The notes under the pieces were generated by a model that worked only from the letters and a program-made list of their open reading frames with translations, made no database searches and was not told the origin of the DNA. This document shows, in pieces, positions 47,404-57,300 of a stretch of DNA of 64,000 nucleotides. The DNA lies in the NCBI GenBank assembly GCA_032622095.1, contig CP136061.1, positions 234,170,944 through 234,234,943 of the forward strand. The letters run 5' to 3'. Made by a program: the position numbers and the translations under genes. Source of the DNA: Siphonodentalium dalli (taxonomy: Eukaryota > Mollusca > Scaphopoda > Gadilida > Siphonodentaliidae). Position 1 is the stretch's first letter, and each line of letters starts with the position of its first letter.

Positions 47404-47960
47404 TAAAATATTATTGTGAGTAATTGACTGTTATCAAACTTAAGACTATCAAAACTGATGTGTTGACATAGTGATGACATAAGTATATATAGGCGCTCGG
47501 CTTAATTATGCTCATGAGGATCAGGGACCATCATGTAAGGGAAACATTTACAATAATAGCACATTGGCGACTGCGTGTTAACCATTGATTGTGGATATCC
47601 CGTGGGAGATCAAACTTGGCATCATGTGAGTTGTTTCTAGATGGTGAACTGGTTGATAGACTAATCAGAACATTTTGAGGAATTCTTGTTCTGCCGGGGA
47701 TAGGGTTATAGTATATCGAAAACTAAGGCTGTTTTGGATTTGTCCGCTCCACTATACATTGCCGTTTCTTTGGTCAAATCAGTTGCGAAATATATTTTCC
47801 GCATTTCACAATTGTTGGGGTACCGGTGATGGCTTGGGCGAAGCGGGACTGTTGATGGGGTTTCCTGATAGTTCTTAATGGTTGTCGATTCCCATATGAC
47901 TGCTTACTGGTGACAATATATCTACTTGAATAAAACACAGAACAAAACACAACTTTCCAT

Positions 47961-47966
47961 TTTATT
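47961..47966 (-). terminator. AATAAA signal of the IGFBP-like gene at 48-51.7 kb
   Basis: AATAAA on the minus strand is about 118 bases after the TAA at 48084, followed by GT-rich GTTGTGTTTTGTTCTGTG. Confidence 0.7.
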
Positions 47967-48083
47967 AAAAGATAGCCTCTTAATCCGCATAATTCATAAC
48001 ACGTGATGTAAAATCCAGCTTCTGTTCTCACTATTATGAAAATATCCTCCATCTAGATTTAACGCTTTTTATCCGTGTCACAT

Positions 48084-48224
48084 TTAATGAGCAATGCGGC
48101 ACGTGCCGTGGGATCCCAGCAGCGACATGGAATACAGGCAAACTAGACCAGTGTCACACTGTGGGGGTGGGGCTCCACCCATAATATGGACTCCACCGGG
48201 GTATCCACAGGCCTCACCCAAAAC
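48084..48224 (-). CDS. IGFBP-N-like secreted peptide, terminal coding exon (gene at 48-51.7 kb)
   Basis: The exon is 141 bp, phase 0, with acceptor TTAATTTCCAG, and encodes 46 residues: VLGEACGYPGG, VHIMGGAPPPQ, CDTGLVCLY and GTCRIAH, then TAA. Joined to the exon at 51498-51659 it gives a 100-residue protein with a signal peptide and 10 later cysteines in IGFBP-N spacing. The residue after the exon junction is Leu where the 44-kb exon has the more usual Glu (VEGE). Upstream intron sequence (about 48240-48600) is shared with 44240-44690, so exon and flanks were duplicated together. Confidence 0.8.
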   Translation of the reverse strand, partial: VLGEACGYPGGVHIMGGAPPPQCDTGLVCLYSMSLLGSHGTCRIAH

Positions 48225-48714
48225 CTGGAAATTAAGATATGTTCATATTAGAGTTTGTGAGGAATCGGTTTTGGGCTTCAGCAGAATTTCCATTTTCACA
48301 ATGAGTTAGAATTTTCCAACTAGTAGGCATACCTGAAACTTTCCAACTATTGGTTATTTCCAACCTAATACCCCATATATAGTTGAACATTTCCAACTGA
48401 TTTCAGTCCAAACAGTTGACAAAAAAAAACAAGGAAAATATTCGACTTTTGGTCTAAAAACAACAACGTTTACACCAAATACTGGTTGAAATATTAGAAC
48501 AAAAATAATTCAATCTGAATTTCGTACGAAATTTCCAGCTAATGTTGTGACAGTCATGCAAGTTCCAACTGTTGAACATTTTGATTAAAATGTTACATGT
48601 AACAGACAACATATAAACTCGCTGGTAACGGCAGGATTATGAAAGGCCCACTTAACTTTCAAATCACCAAATCACATTATATTCAAAATATTCCATATTA
48701 TTATACAATTTGAA

Positions 48715-48960
48715 AGAAGAAGCTCCAAAACGTTGTTTTATCAACTCATCAGGTCGAATAAACTGTGAATATGTTGTTTTTGTCAAGGTACCGACGTGTG
48801 TTCTGTGCTTAATTTCGATCTGGTCTGTATACTGCCAGTTTACTATTATCAATGGAAGGGAATAATTCTAGCTCCTAGTTCCGAATTATGTTCATTCTGC
48901 GGTAAATAACTGGGAAAGTCTTGAGGTGAACCTGAGAATCTCTATCACTTGGTGGACACG
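48715..48960 (+). repeat. Dispersed repeat, first of an adjacent pair
   Basis: It is a direct copy of 49155-49430 and relative of 36218-36445 (AAGCTCCAAAAC, TATCAAC, AATAAACTG, CCGACGTGTGTTCTGTG, CAATGGAAGGG, TGAGAATCTCTATCACTTG). Lies within the intron of the IGFBP-like gene. Confidence 0.65.
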
Positions 48961-49154
48961 ATATACACTAGGCCATGCACAACTGTTCCTAATCCTGGTG
49001 GAATATATATATATTTTGGTTTCTCTTCCAAATGGTATATGATATGGAATATGTTGTGTATAATGTAATCTTGGGATTCGACATTTAAAAGCCCACTTAG
49101 ATCACATTATATACAACATATCACATTATATACAACATATTCCTTATTATATAC

Positions 49155-49430
49155 CATTTGAAAGATGAAGCTCCAAAACATTGTATTATCAACCGATCCG
49201 GTCGAATAAACTGGGAACATTGTTTTTGTCGAGGTATACTGATGTGTGTTCTGTGATTAATTTTGATCCAGACTGTACTATAAAGTCTATTATTCTCAAT
49301 GGAAGGGGAATAACTCTATCTCTAAGTTTGAATTCTGATGCATTCTGGGTTGACAAGGGGGGAAGTCTTGGAAAGTTGGAATGAATCTGAGAATCTCTAT
49401 CACTTGTTGGACACTCCTAGGCCACAGCTG
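49155..49430 (+). repeat. Dispersed repeat, second of an adjacent pair
   Basis: Shares all the blocks listed for 48715-48960, about 440 bp apart, including TGAGAATCTCTATCACTTG at the end. Confidence 0.65.
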
Positions 49431-49859
49431 TTACGTATTCTGGTGGAATATATATAGTTTTGGTTCCTCTTCCAAATAGTATATATTATTATCCATCCCT
49501 TAACTAACACCATTTCCGATAGTCCTGGAAAAAGTCATATTGGACTCCCGAAAGTCATATTGGACTCCCGACTGTACAATATCACTTTTTTATTGGGACT
49601 CCGTGACGTCACGAATTAACACTATTGCGAAATGAATCGGTGAAATTGTGATGCGCGCGCAACACTGATGGATTTTAGCAGACGTTTCACTTCCGCGTTG
49701 AATTTCTTTTCTCACTTCCGTGTTTACTTTTCCAAACCATGCTTTCTGATGATCAAAATACAGGCTTTTAAAGAGAATTAAGTGCCGACAAATACCAAAA
49801 ATAACCACAAAAGTTTTATTCCCCAAATTTCGATAAACATACAGATGGATAATAAAAAT

Positions 49860-50028
49860 GTCATTATACAATGTTGTGTACAGTATGAGTTTGTTCTTAT
49901 ACTCGTCCAGGTTGTGGTGAAAAGTCATATTGGACTCGACACTGGCGTGTCTCGTCCAATATGACTTTTCAACACAACCTGGACTCGTACAAGAAAAACA
50001 CATACTGTACACAACATTGTATAATAAC
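49860..50028. mobile_element. Foldback element, arms about 80 bp
   Basis: Left arm ATTATACAATGTTGTGTACAG..AAAAGTCATATTGGACTCG pairs with the right arm CGTCCAATATGACTTTTC..ACAACATTGTATAAT. The word AAAGTCATATTGGACTC also occurs twice in tandem at about 49530-49568, outside the hairpin. Confidence 0.7.
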
Positions 50029-50130
50029 TTTATAATATGGGATATGTTGTGTATAATGTAATCTGGTCATTCGAAAATTAAGTGGGCCTTTAAATAGCAA
50101 ACTGCAACAAGGCAAATTCAAATTCAGAGG

Positions 50131-50203
50131 TATGTCCCCGCGCTACGCTGGTCACTGGTCTAACCAGTATGTCCCCGCGCTACGCTGGTCACTGGTCTAA
50201 CCA
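50131..50203 (+). repeat. Perfect two-copy tandem, period 37 bp
   Basis: TATGTCCCCGCGCTACGCTG and the following 16 bases are repeated without a mismatch starting at 50131 and 50168. The unit is GC-rich against the background. Identity suggests a recent duplication. Confidence 0.8.
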
Positions 50204-50343
50204 TCGGGGCGAGGGGACACACATCTGCCCAGCATGCAGTTGATAAATAGTTCAACCTGATGAATACCACTGTAAATGTTTCAACGAAGCCGCCATGAAA
50301 ACGTATGCGACAAAACGTAGTTATTTATGACAGTAATAATTAA

Positions 50344-50796
50344 AGGTACTCAATCCGATTAGAGGGTCCCCATACCATCAAGATAGAACAACAAAACATT
50401 TCTTAAAAATACGCTTTAGTTATCAGAATCGATTTATTGCAACAAAATAATGCTAACCATTGTCAACTATTTATCAAATTTCCAAAAACTTGTTATTTAT
50501 AAACATATTATTCAACAAAATGGCCGTATTATCACTCAAGTATCACGAAATTGGACCGTATTACCACTTGATTTTAGAGTTATCCATCTTCATCCGCAAT
50601 TTTGTCCGAGACCCTCCGTTTGACCACATGTTTCTGGGCCACATATTAACACACATCTTGAGAATTAACAAACTTCAAAAATCTATATCTGATTACTCTG
50701 AATTTTGATGGGTGGATTCCACGACTCGAAATAAATATTTTTACCCCGAATCTAAAGAAATAGTAACTTAGGAGCTTCTGATCGGATTGAGTACCT
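50344..50796. mobile_element. TTAA-flanked MITE (453 bp)
   Basis: It starts AGGTACTCAATCCGATTAG after TTAA (50340-50343) and ends ATCGGATTGAGTACCT before TTAA (50797-50800). It is the best-preserved copy of the family at 10163-10600. It lies inside the intron of the IGFBP-like gene. Confidence 0.8.
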
Positions 50797-51497
50797 TTAA
50801 AGATGGCCTGTCCGATTTGACACCATATAAGACCACCATCTTTACATTTTCTAAAATCGTATGTGTGTGAGGGTATTTCGGTGACGAATTCCATGTAATT
50901 TTAAAATGTCCTGCACTACAAACTCTACGAATATTAAACTGAATGAACTATTCAATTCGGGAAAGGGAAAGAGAACACAAAATCTTTCATTGTTCATTAA
51001 AAGGGCTATTCCATGCTTTAGGCTCTCCGGAGGCATTCTATAACAGCACACGTTCGGACATCACCATGAGTTGTTGAATTAAATAATTTCACTATATATT
51101 GTGAATTATCCTGCACAGAATAATCACACTACATGTATATACTGTAATTATGCTGTAATTATCCACATATTTTGTAATATCCAACACGATAAAGAGTAAA
51201 TAAATTGAATTGAATTGAATTTGTAAAAGTCTCATGGTCATAATGCTCGTTGAATCAACGAAGCCTTTATATAGTTTCGTATTCATGTACGGAAAACGTC
51301 GCGCGTATATACATTACTGGGCGGCGCGGAAAACTTTAACTTATACACAATTAAAAATTATACATGTAAATCCAATCTAAAAGTCTCAATTCGCAAACAA
51401 AAATAAAAAAAATATATTGTCATGCAACGGAAATTATTTCCAAAATAGCGAGAACATTAACGCCTCAGTTCGAGGTAACACAACCGCGAATACTCAC

Positions 51498-51659
51498 CAT
51501 TGCACAGACATCAGTGCATCCACAGAATCCACCGCCCTTAATAGTATTTCCTTTGCAGTTTAGGGCGGGCTGTTGAACACCATCACACATATGTGGGGTG
51601 CACACAATGAGGGCCCGTGCGGCCGCAACGCAACATAAAGCAACAACCAATTTAAACAT
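51498..51659 (-). CDS. IGFBP-N-like secreted peptide, first coding exon (gene at 48-51.7 kb)
   Basis: The exon encodes 54 residues: signal peptide MFKLVVALCCVAAARALIV, then CTPHMCDGVQQPALNC, KGNTIKGGG and CGCTDVCAM. A strong GTGAGT donor follows directly after the ATG codon, in phase 0. Identity to the exon at 33854-34015 is high through the cysteine region, and both share the CGCT variant of the CGCC motif. Upstream there is TATATATAAG (51707-51716) and TTCTTTCCCTTTCAG just before the ATG. The latter can be read as a splice acceptor for a non-coding first exon, or as start-site sequence about 30 bases below the TATA word. The intron to 48224 is 3.3 kb and holds a MITE, a foldback and tandem repeats. 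Confidence 0.8.
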
Positions 51660-51661
51660 GT

Positions 51662-51880
51662 CTGTCGTCTGAAAGGGAAAGAATTAACGTTCTGAGATAA
51701 GGCTTCTTATATATACCGAACTCAGAGAAACAACAGGTGGTATGTGTCAGATTGTTCCATGCAGATATAATATGTAGTGACATGATTGTATAGTGCTTGT
51801 CGCAGAGGTCACGGACATTCCCATATATACATGCATATTGTATATATATATACACGCAATCGTACAGTAATATGGACCGC
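51662..51880 (-). promoter_or_regulatory. Conserved upstream region of IGFBP-like gene (48-51.7 kb)
   Basis: It aligns with 34021-34240. Both hold an identical CAGAGGTCACGGACATTCCC (plus strand, here near 51804), GATTGTTC and GATAAGGCTTC. A TATATATAAG word is present here but not in the other copy. Confidence 0.45.
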
Positions 51881-52489
51881 TATTCCGATTTGTCGATCCG
51901 CGATTCAGTACAAGTAAGAGTCAAAAGCACTTCTGTGCGGTGCGCATGCATGCATGATAGTATGGTTACTCGACCCGGAAGAAATTTGCAATTGAGTGAA
52001 CTTGGCGTCATTTGACGCGGGTAAAACCATGGTTACCTTTACCTTTGTATATAATCGCAATTAAAAAAGGTACATATGTATGGCCTCTCCACCACCTATT
52101 CAACACGACCATGGCGAAGGAAACAAGATCGGTATGCTTCCCAGTCATATTCACCGATGTGACACAAGTAGCCGTTTTCTGCACTAAAGTAGTACATTAG
52201 TGAAAAGAAAAGATATATTTCAGCAATACTATTTTCGCCGCGTGATGTGATGACATATGATGTCATAGCGGGACTCCTGCTTTCCCAATGTAAAACTATG
52301 GCTGCTGCCGATGTCCTTCTCCTGCAAAATATTTGAAGGTTTAGTGTACACATAGGGCATTATATGTTGGGACGATACTGACGTACTTGATCTTGAAAAT
52401 GAACTACAATATAGTCGGACGAATTATCTGCAATACAATTGGCATTACTTAATCGGAGTCCATGTATGCGTCGTTGTTTTATATATAAA

Positions 52490-53130
52490 ACATACGAATC
52501 TCAGGGACGTGCTAGACTGTCTCCGTTGGGGAGTGTCCACCTTGCAATTCCCAACTGCAAGCCCGCCCCAAACCTGCGTGATTCCATTTGCACCCGCTCT
52601 TGGGTTTTCTTTTTCCCAAATATTCCCTTACAGTCCTAGATGGTAGCCTATTCTGACTGGATCGGTAGTCGTTTGGCCACTAGCCATGCAGGTGGATAAT
52701 CCACTGGGCCAACTAGTGTGAGAATATTTAAAGATCTGAACCTCAGAATTGCAAAATTCTAACATCTAGATGTTAAACTCCAGGCAAATTCACACACCCC
52801 GATTTTCTTTTCTTAATATAGTTAAAAGTGTTTGACTATTTTAACTAGCCACGCGACGAGGGACGGGATACACCGGGCCTACCATGGATCGGCCTGGTGT
52901 GTGAAAATGTTTAAATCTAAACGTGCACATTGCCAACGCATCAAGTGTTGAACATTTCCAACTGACACCCGGCCATAAGTTTGAAAAATGTCCAAATGGT
53001 GGCCATTTCAGTCAAAATATTTTGCCAAAGGTATGAAAATATGCAAATGTTGGTATAAAAACAACAAATTCCCCAATAGTAAATTGTTGGAAAATCAAAC
53101 TTCGAGAATAATTTCAACCGATTGTTGGTG
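52490..53130 (+). repeat. Duplicated segment, copy without MITE (see 15680-16500)
   Basis: It carries the same ordered blocks as 15680-16500, but at the position of the MITE there is just CAGTCCTAGATGGTAGCC, with a single TA at 52637-52638. It ends in TTCCAAC-rich sequence also like 44330-44600 and 48300-48560. Confidence 0.65.
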
Positions 53131-54160
53131 TGAAATTTCCACTGCAGCTGATGAAAATGTTGACCAATGTTTGGGTGAGACACCCCAACCCTCCCCTGTC
53201 ACCATGTCCTGTCGAGAACACACCACCAAGAACAGGAACGTGTTCACAGTTTATATGACTTTCACTACCTGGGGACTGATGATCCAAACTCGCGAACATG
53301 ACGTTACAGGTTACACTGGTGTAAATGGGGGTTCGGAGTGACAACTAGCGGATGCGGGAGAGAATTAAATAGACACTGGGCCCTGATTGGTCAATAGCCT
53401 TGTGTGGTTTTTGCAACAAAAAAATCATCATACCTCTTCCCGATGATTTCCCATAGGTAAAATAGCCATTGGCACAGGAATTAACACTTTGTAGTGAATT
53501 TGAATGTTTTGGTGTGGTCTAAAATATGACAGTATTTTTAGTGCGGTTCTGACACTAGTTACGAAAACACAAGATTTAAAGGCGAATTCCCTGCTAGACG
53601 GACGTGATTTGTTTGCGCAAAAAGTTTCCCCAAATGTCAATTTTTTCAGATTTAAAGAAAATTTTGGACCCAAACTTTATATTGCCAACAGTATACGCTA
53701 AAACGATAGCACTGAGGCCTATGAAAAACATTTACACCAGTGTAACCTACAGTGTTCTATAGACAATTCTCGCAGTGTTCGAATCGGCCAGAACCTGAAT
53801 GTTCTCGGAGTTCTGTATTGGGAACCAACCGTTAGCGACAAACCCAGAATGATGATTCGATCACACCAACATTTCATCTGCATATCTGCCTGTGTGTACG
53901 GTCGTCCATATTGCCTCGTTTTACCAGCACGCCCTGGTTGTGTGTTACCAATGAACCATGCACATGCATTGCCATTATTCCCACCTCTTAGTGTACTGCT
54001 TATTTGGGCTGTTCTTATGTCTGTATTCCTCGCTGGTTGTTCACTCAGTTTGCCACTGTCGTCATTGTCGAGAAATTTGGTTACATTCCCGGTTGGATGT
54101 CCAACAATTCATGATTATAGAACCAGTTTGTTCTCCTGGATCATAAGTTCAAATTGAACC
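53131..54160. other. Gene-free stretch
   Basis: Open stretches of about 100 codons exist but show no domain. A short inverted pair ACAGGTTACACTGGTGTAAA / TTTACACCAGTGTAACCT lies at about 53307 and 53731. Confidence 0.4.
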
Positions 54161-54375
54161 TATGTGGAGGTCGAAATGGGTTCAACATGAACTGAACATA
54201 TGTCAAAACGAAATAAGTCCATTATGACACTATTTGAGCAATATGTTCTATGTATATAAGCTTATTTACCGTGGGAATGTTATTTCACTGCGGCCCGCGC
54301 CATTCGACGCAATAACGGGTACAAGTCCACTATGCGCTTATTTGAGAATCAAATAAGTCCAATATGAACCTATAG
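54160..54375 (+). repeat. Direct repeat flanking the TIR element, left copy
   Basis: TTTCACTGCGGCCCGCGCCA, then CGCAATAACGGGTAC and CCACTATG. A diverged copy in the same orientation lies right of the element (about 58850-59030). AATAAGTCCATTATGA-type words recur within this side as well. Confidence 0.55.
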
Positions 54376-54378
54376 TAT

Positions 54379-57300
54379 GGCGGCTAAGTGTAAAATCGTT
54401 CACTTGCTGATACAAGCATGAAATTTGGCACGAATGATCAGTATGGGCCACAAAACAATATTTTTCGACAAACCACGCGAAAATCCAAGATGGCCACCAT
54501 TTTCAAGATGGCCGCCATTTTCAGCTACGTCAGTTTTCGAATTTTGAAAAGTTAAACCTATTTTATCGATGTATCACTCAAAAAAGAGCTCTTATGTCAT
54601 TTCTAAAGGTGTAATTGAAATTAAAACACAACCTGGGTATGTTAAAACAATATATTGTAACAAATTAGTTGTTTCATTTCAACACATTTGGCATTATTCA
54701 AATTGTGAAAAACAATTCAATTTCAAACACTATATATGATGTTAGTACTGGGATAGCTACATACATTCATTACTATCAGTTCTTAGAGTCTTTTAAACTT
54801 GGCAGCAACAACTGCATAAAGTGGTGCATGGAAGCTCAATATGGTAGCATGTGCATCTTCCAATATACGCCTTCTTGCAGCCACATTTGGTCAACTGACT
54901 GCAACATTTGGCAATTGTGGAAACTCCGTCCAAAATGGTTCCCAGTGACTGCCCATCCCCAATATGCAGGACTCGGGTAAGCTGGTTTACGTGCCAATGA
55001 TTGTCCCCATATATGCCCTGCCTCGTATGCGGCTCGCTTGACATACTGCAACAGCGCATACCTTGTAGATGGAATAGCATTGTATGGTCCCTGTTTCCGT
55101 GCAAAAAAAGTCTAGTCTGGCTTCATTAATGTCATTGGATGTATTTGAACGGTCGTACATTAGTATAACGAATCTCTCGAATACTGCAATGTCATGGTCT
55201 GTGATGGACACTCGAGAATGGCCAAGTCTGGAGAAAACTGATAAAGCTTCTGGAAATACATTCCATGCCTGCCATGCAGATTGTTTTCCTTTCCCGCGAA
55301 ATGCAGATACCACATCGCATCCAGTAATTGCATGGAAAAAGAGAATTTCATAACATTTTATGTACCTATTGATGAAACAATCTCATGTATCGGAATCCCT
55401 CTGAATGTCTTTCTATGACCGAGTGCTTTCCAACTTGAGTATACAATTACAGCTATAATCACTATATCCGTGTCGGTGGCTTGGATTATGATGCTGTTGT
55501 GTTGGTTGATAACTGCGTGTTTTGCATGCACAAATATCCGTGTATCGGCCTCTTCATGTGTACATGTTGCAAGAATATATCCAAATCAAGTTCATGGTTA
55601 CTTTGTACATGTTCACCTTTGGTAACAACAATGCCATTGTCCGTATTAACAGTTATGATCTTGTCAGCAAGGAAGTGAAATACTAGTAGCTCTGTTTTGT
55701 TGTTTTCATCGCGAAGAAAGCTATGCCAGTCTGCTAGAGTTTTGGATACCCTTCTCCTGATTCCTTTTCCGCGCTTTGACCTAGTTTCCTGTTTGCGGCT
55801 ACCTGTCTTGTACACGTCAAACATGATGTCAGTTCTCTTATATTTATGGCAACATGTCTGTATTTTAGGAATGACATCGTCTTGTGCATATTCATCAAAT
55901 GTTTTCACACTATTAGGTTTAAGAACATTTAGTATGTCAGAACCATCTATTATCACAGTATCTGCAGTGGGTGCTTCCTCAGGCAGTGTTAACTCTGCTT
56001 CAAATATATTCATCAATTGAGAAGTTTTCCATCGTTACTGATTGATGCTGGAGAAATCTGGTTCTCATGTGCAAAAAGGTCATAAAGGTCACATTCTCTT
56101 GTCTGACAAGAAATGAACAATCGAGAGAAGAGTTGACAATCATCTTTCGTACTTGTTTTCTTTGATTTGATTTCAGCTGGAGAAGACCGAAAAATTTAAA
56201 TGGAATTTTGATTAGATCATAGAAAGTACATTTATTTTGATTTCCCATTCCTTTTATGAAAGATGCAGAATATTCCTTGCCTTTCTTATAGACAACCTGA
56301 ATCAGTTCAGCATTAACTGGGTCTACAATGTATCTGGTGTCCAATGCCAAGAGGTCGGTGGAATCATCAGAAAACGGATTTCCCATTTCGTGTATCACGT
56401 CTGTTAGGTTATTCACATTATTGAAAAAATGTTTTTTTATATGCAATTGTCTCCTCGTGATGCTTGGTTTCTTATGTGATATCATTTGTACTAGCAATAT
56501 TATCATAATCAGAAATAAGGCAAAATAATTCTGGACTAGCGACCATCCATCTATTGAGTGTGCTTCATCCTCAGTTATCCCAATTGCTCCTTCATCCCCT
56601 GTAACGACTGCATTGTGCTGTTCATGGGCCATGTCTATTGTCATACTTGAGTTCAGTCTCGAGTACAAGAAAGTTCCCTCTGTGAAATTCATTTGCTATG
56701 CTGGGATGTTTCTTCTCTATTGTCATGTCTCTACTTAAGGTGAATATATAGGTAGCAGTAAAATTGTCAATTCAATGTCAAGCACCAAACTCCAGAACTG
56801 GAACTTTGGACAAACAGCACATTTACTTTTACACCAGTCATTGACATTTGAGTGCGTACTATCAACATCGGATAAATCCCGACTGCTGTATTCTGAGTGT
56901 GCAAATTTCATAAGTTTGAGAAGACTACACGCTGTTATCTGATGTGCCTGTGGGGTATTTGTAATACGTGGAGCTTTGATGAATGATTCTGCTGTGCCTG
57001 GGCTTGCTATACCTGCTTCTACGAGAACACGCGTCCAGCCGCTATCCTGAAGCACCGAACCAACCATTTTTAGAGCATCCAATTCGAGATGTAACCCTTC
57101 AAGCATAACAACATATTTGTCCTCACCATATAAGTCTGGCCACTGCCACTGTATCTGCTTAGCCAATGACCGGTGTCCGTTCTGAGTTTAGAAGTTGAAC
57201 CGATTCATTAATTTTGCGCATGCAATGTTATATCGTGGCTAATGAGTGAGCCTGATCATGCAACAGAGGTAACATTGAGGTTATTGCTACATCAAACTGA

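Noticed and set aside
52988-53341. 117-codon open stretch with several cysteines
   Set aside because: The first half lies in the duplicated TTCCAAC-rich segment also found at 16 kb, the two strands are both open, and no domain pattern fits.
53849-54157. 102-codon open stretch with a membrane-like segment
   Set aside because: No start context, splice signal or family similarity; it runs up to the repeat flanking the TIR element.
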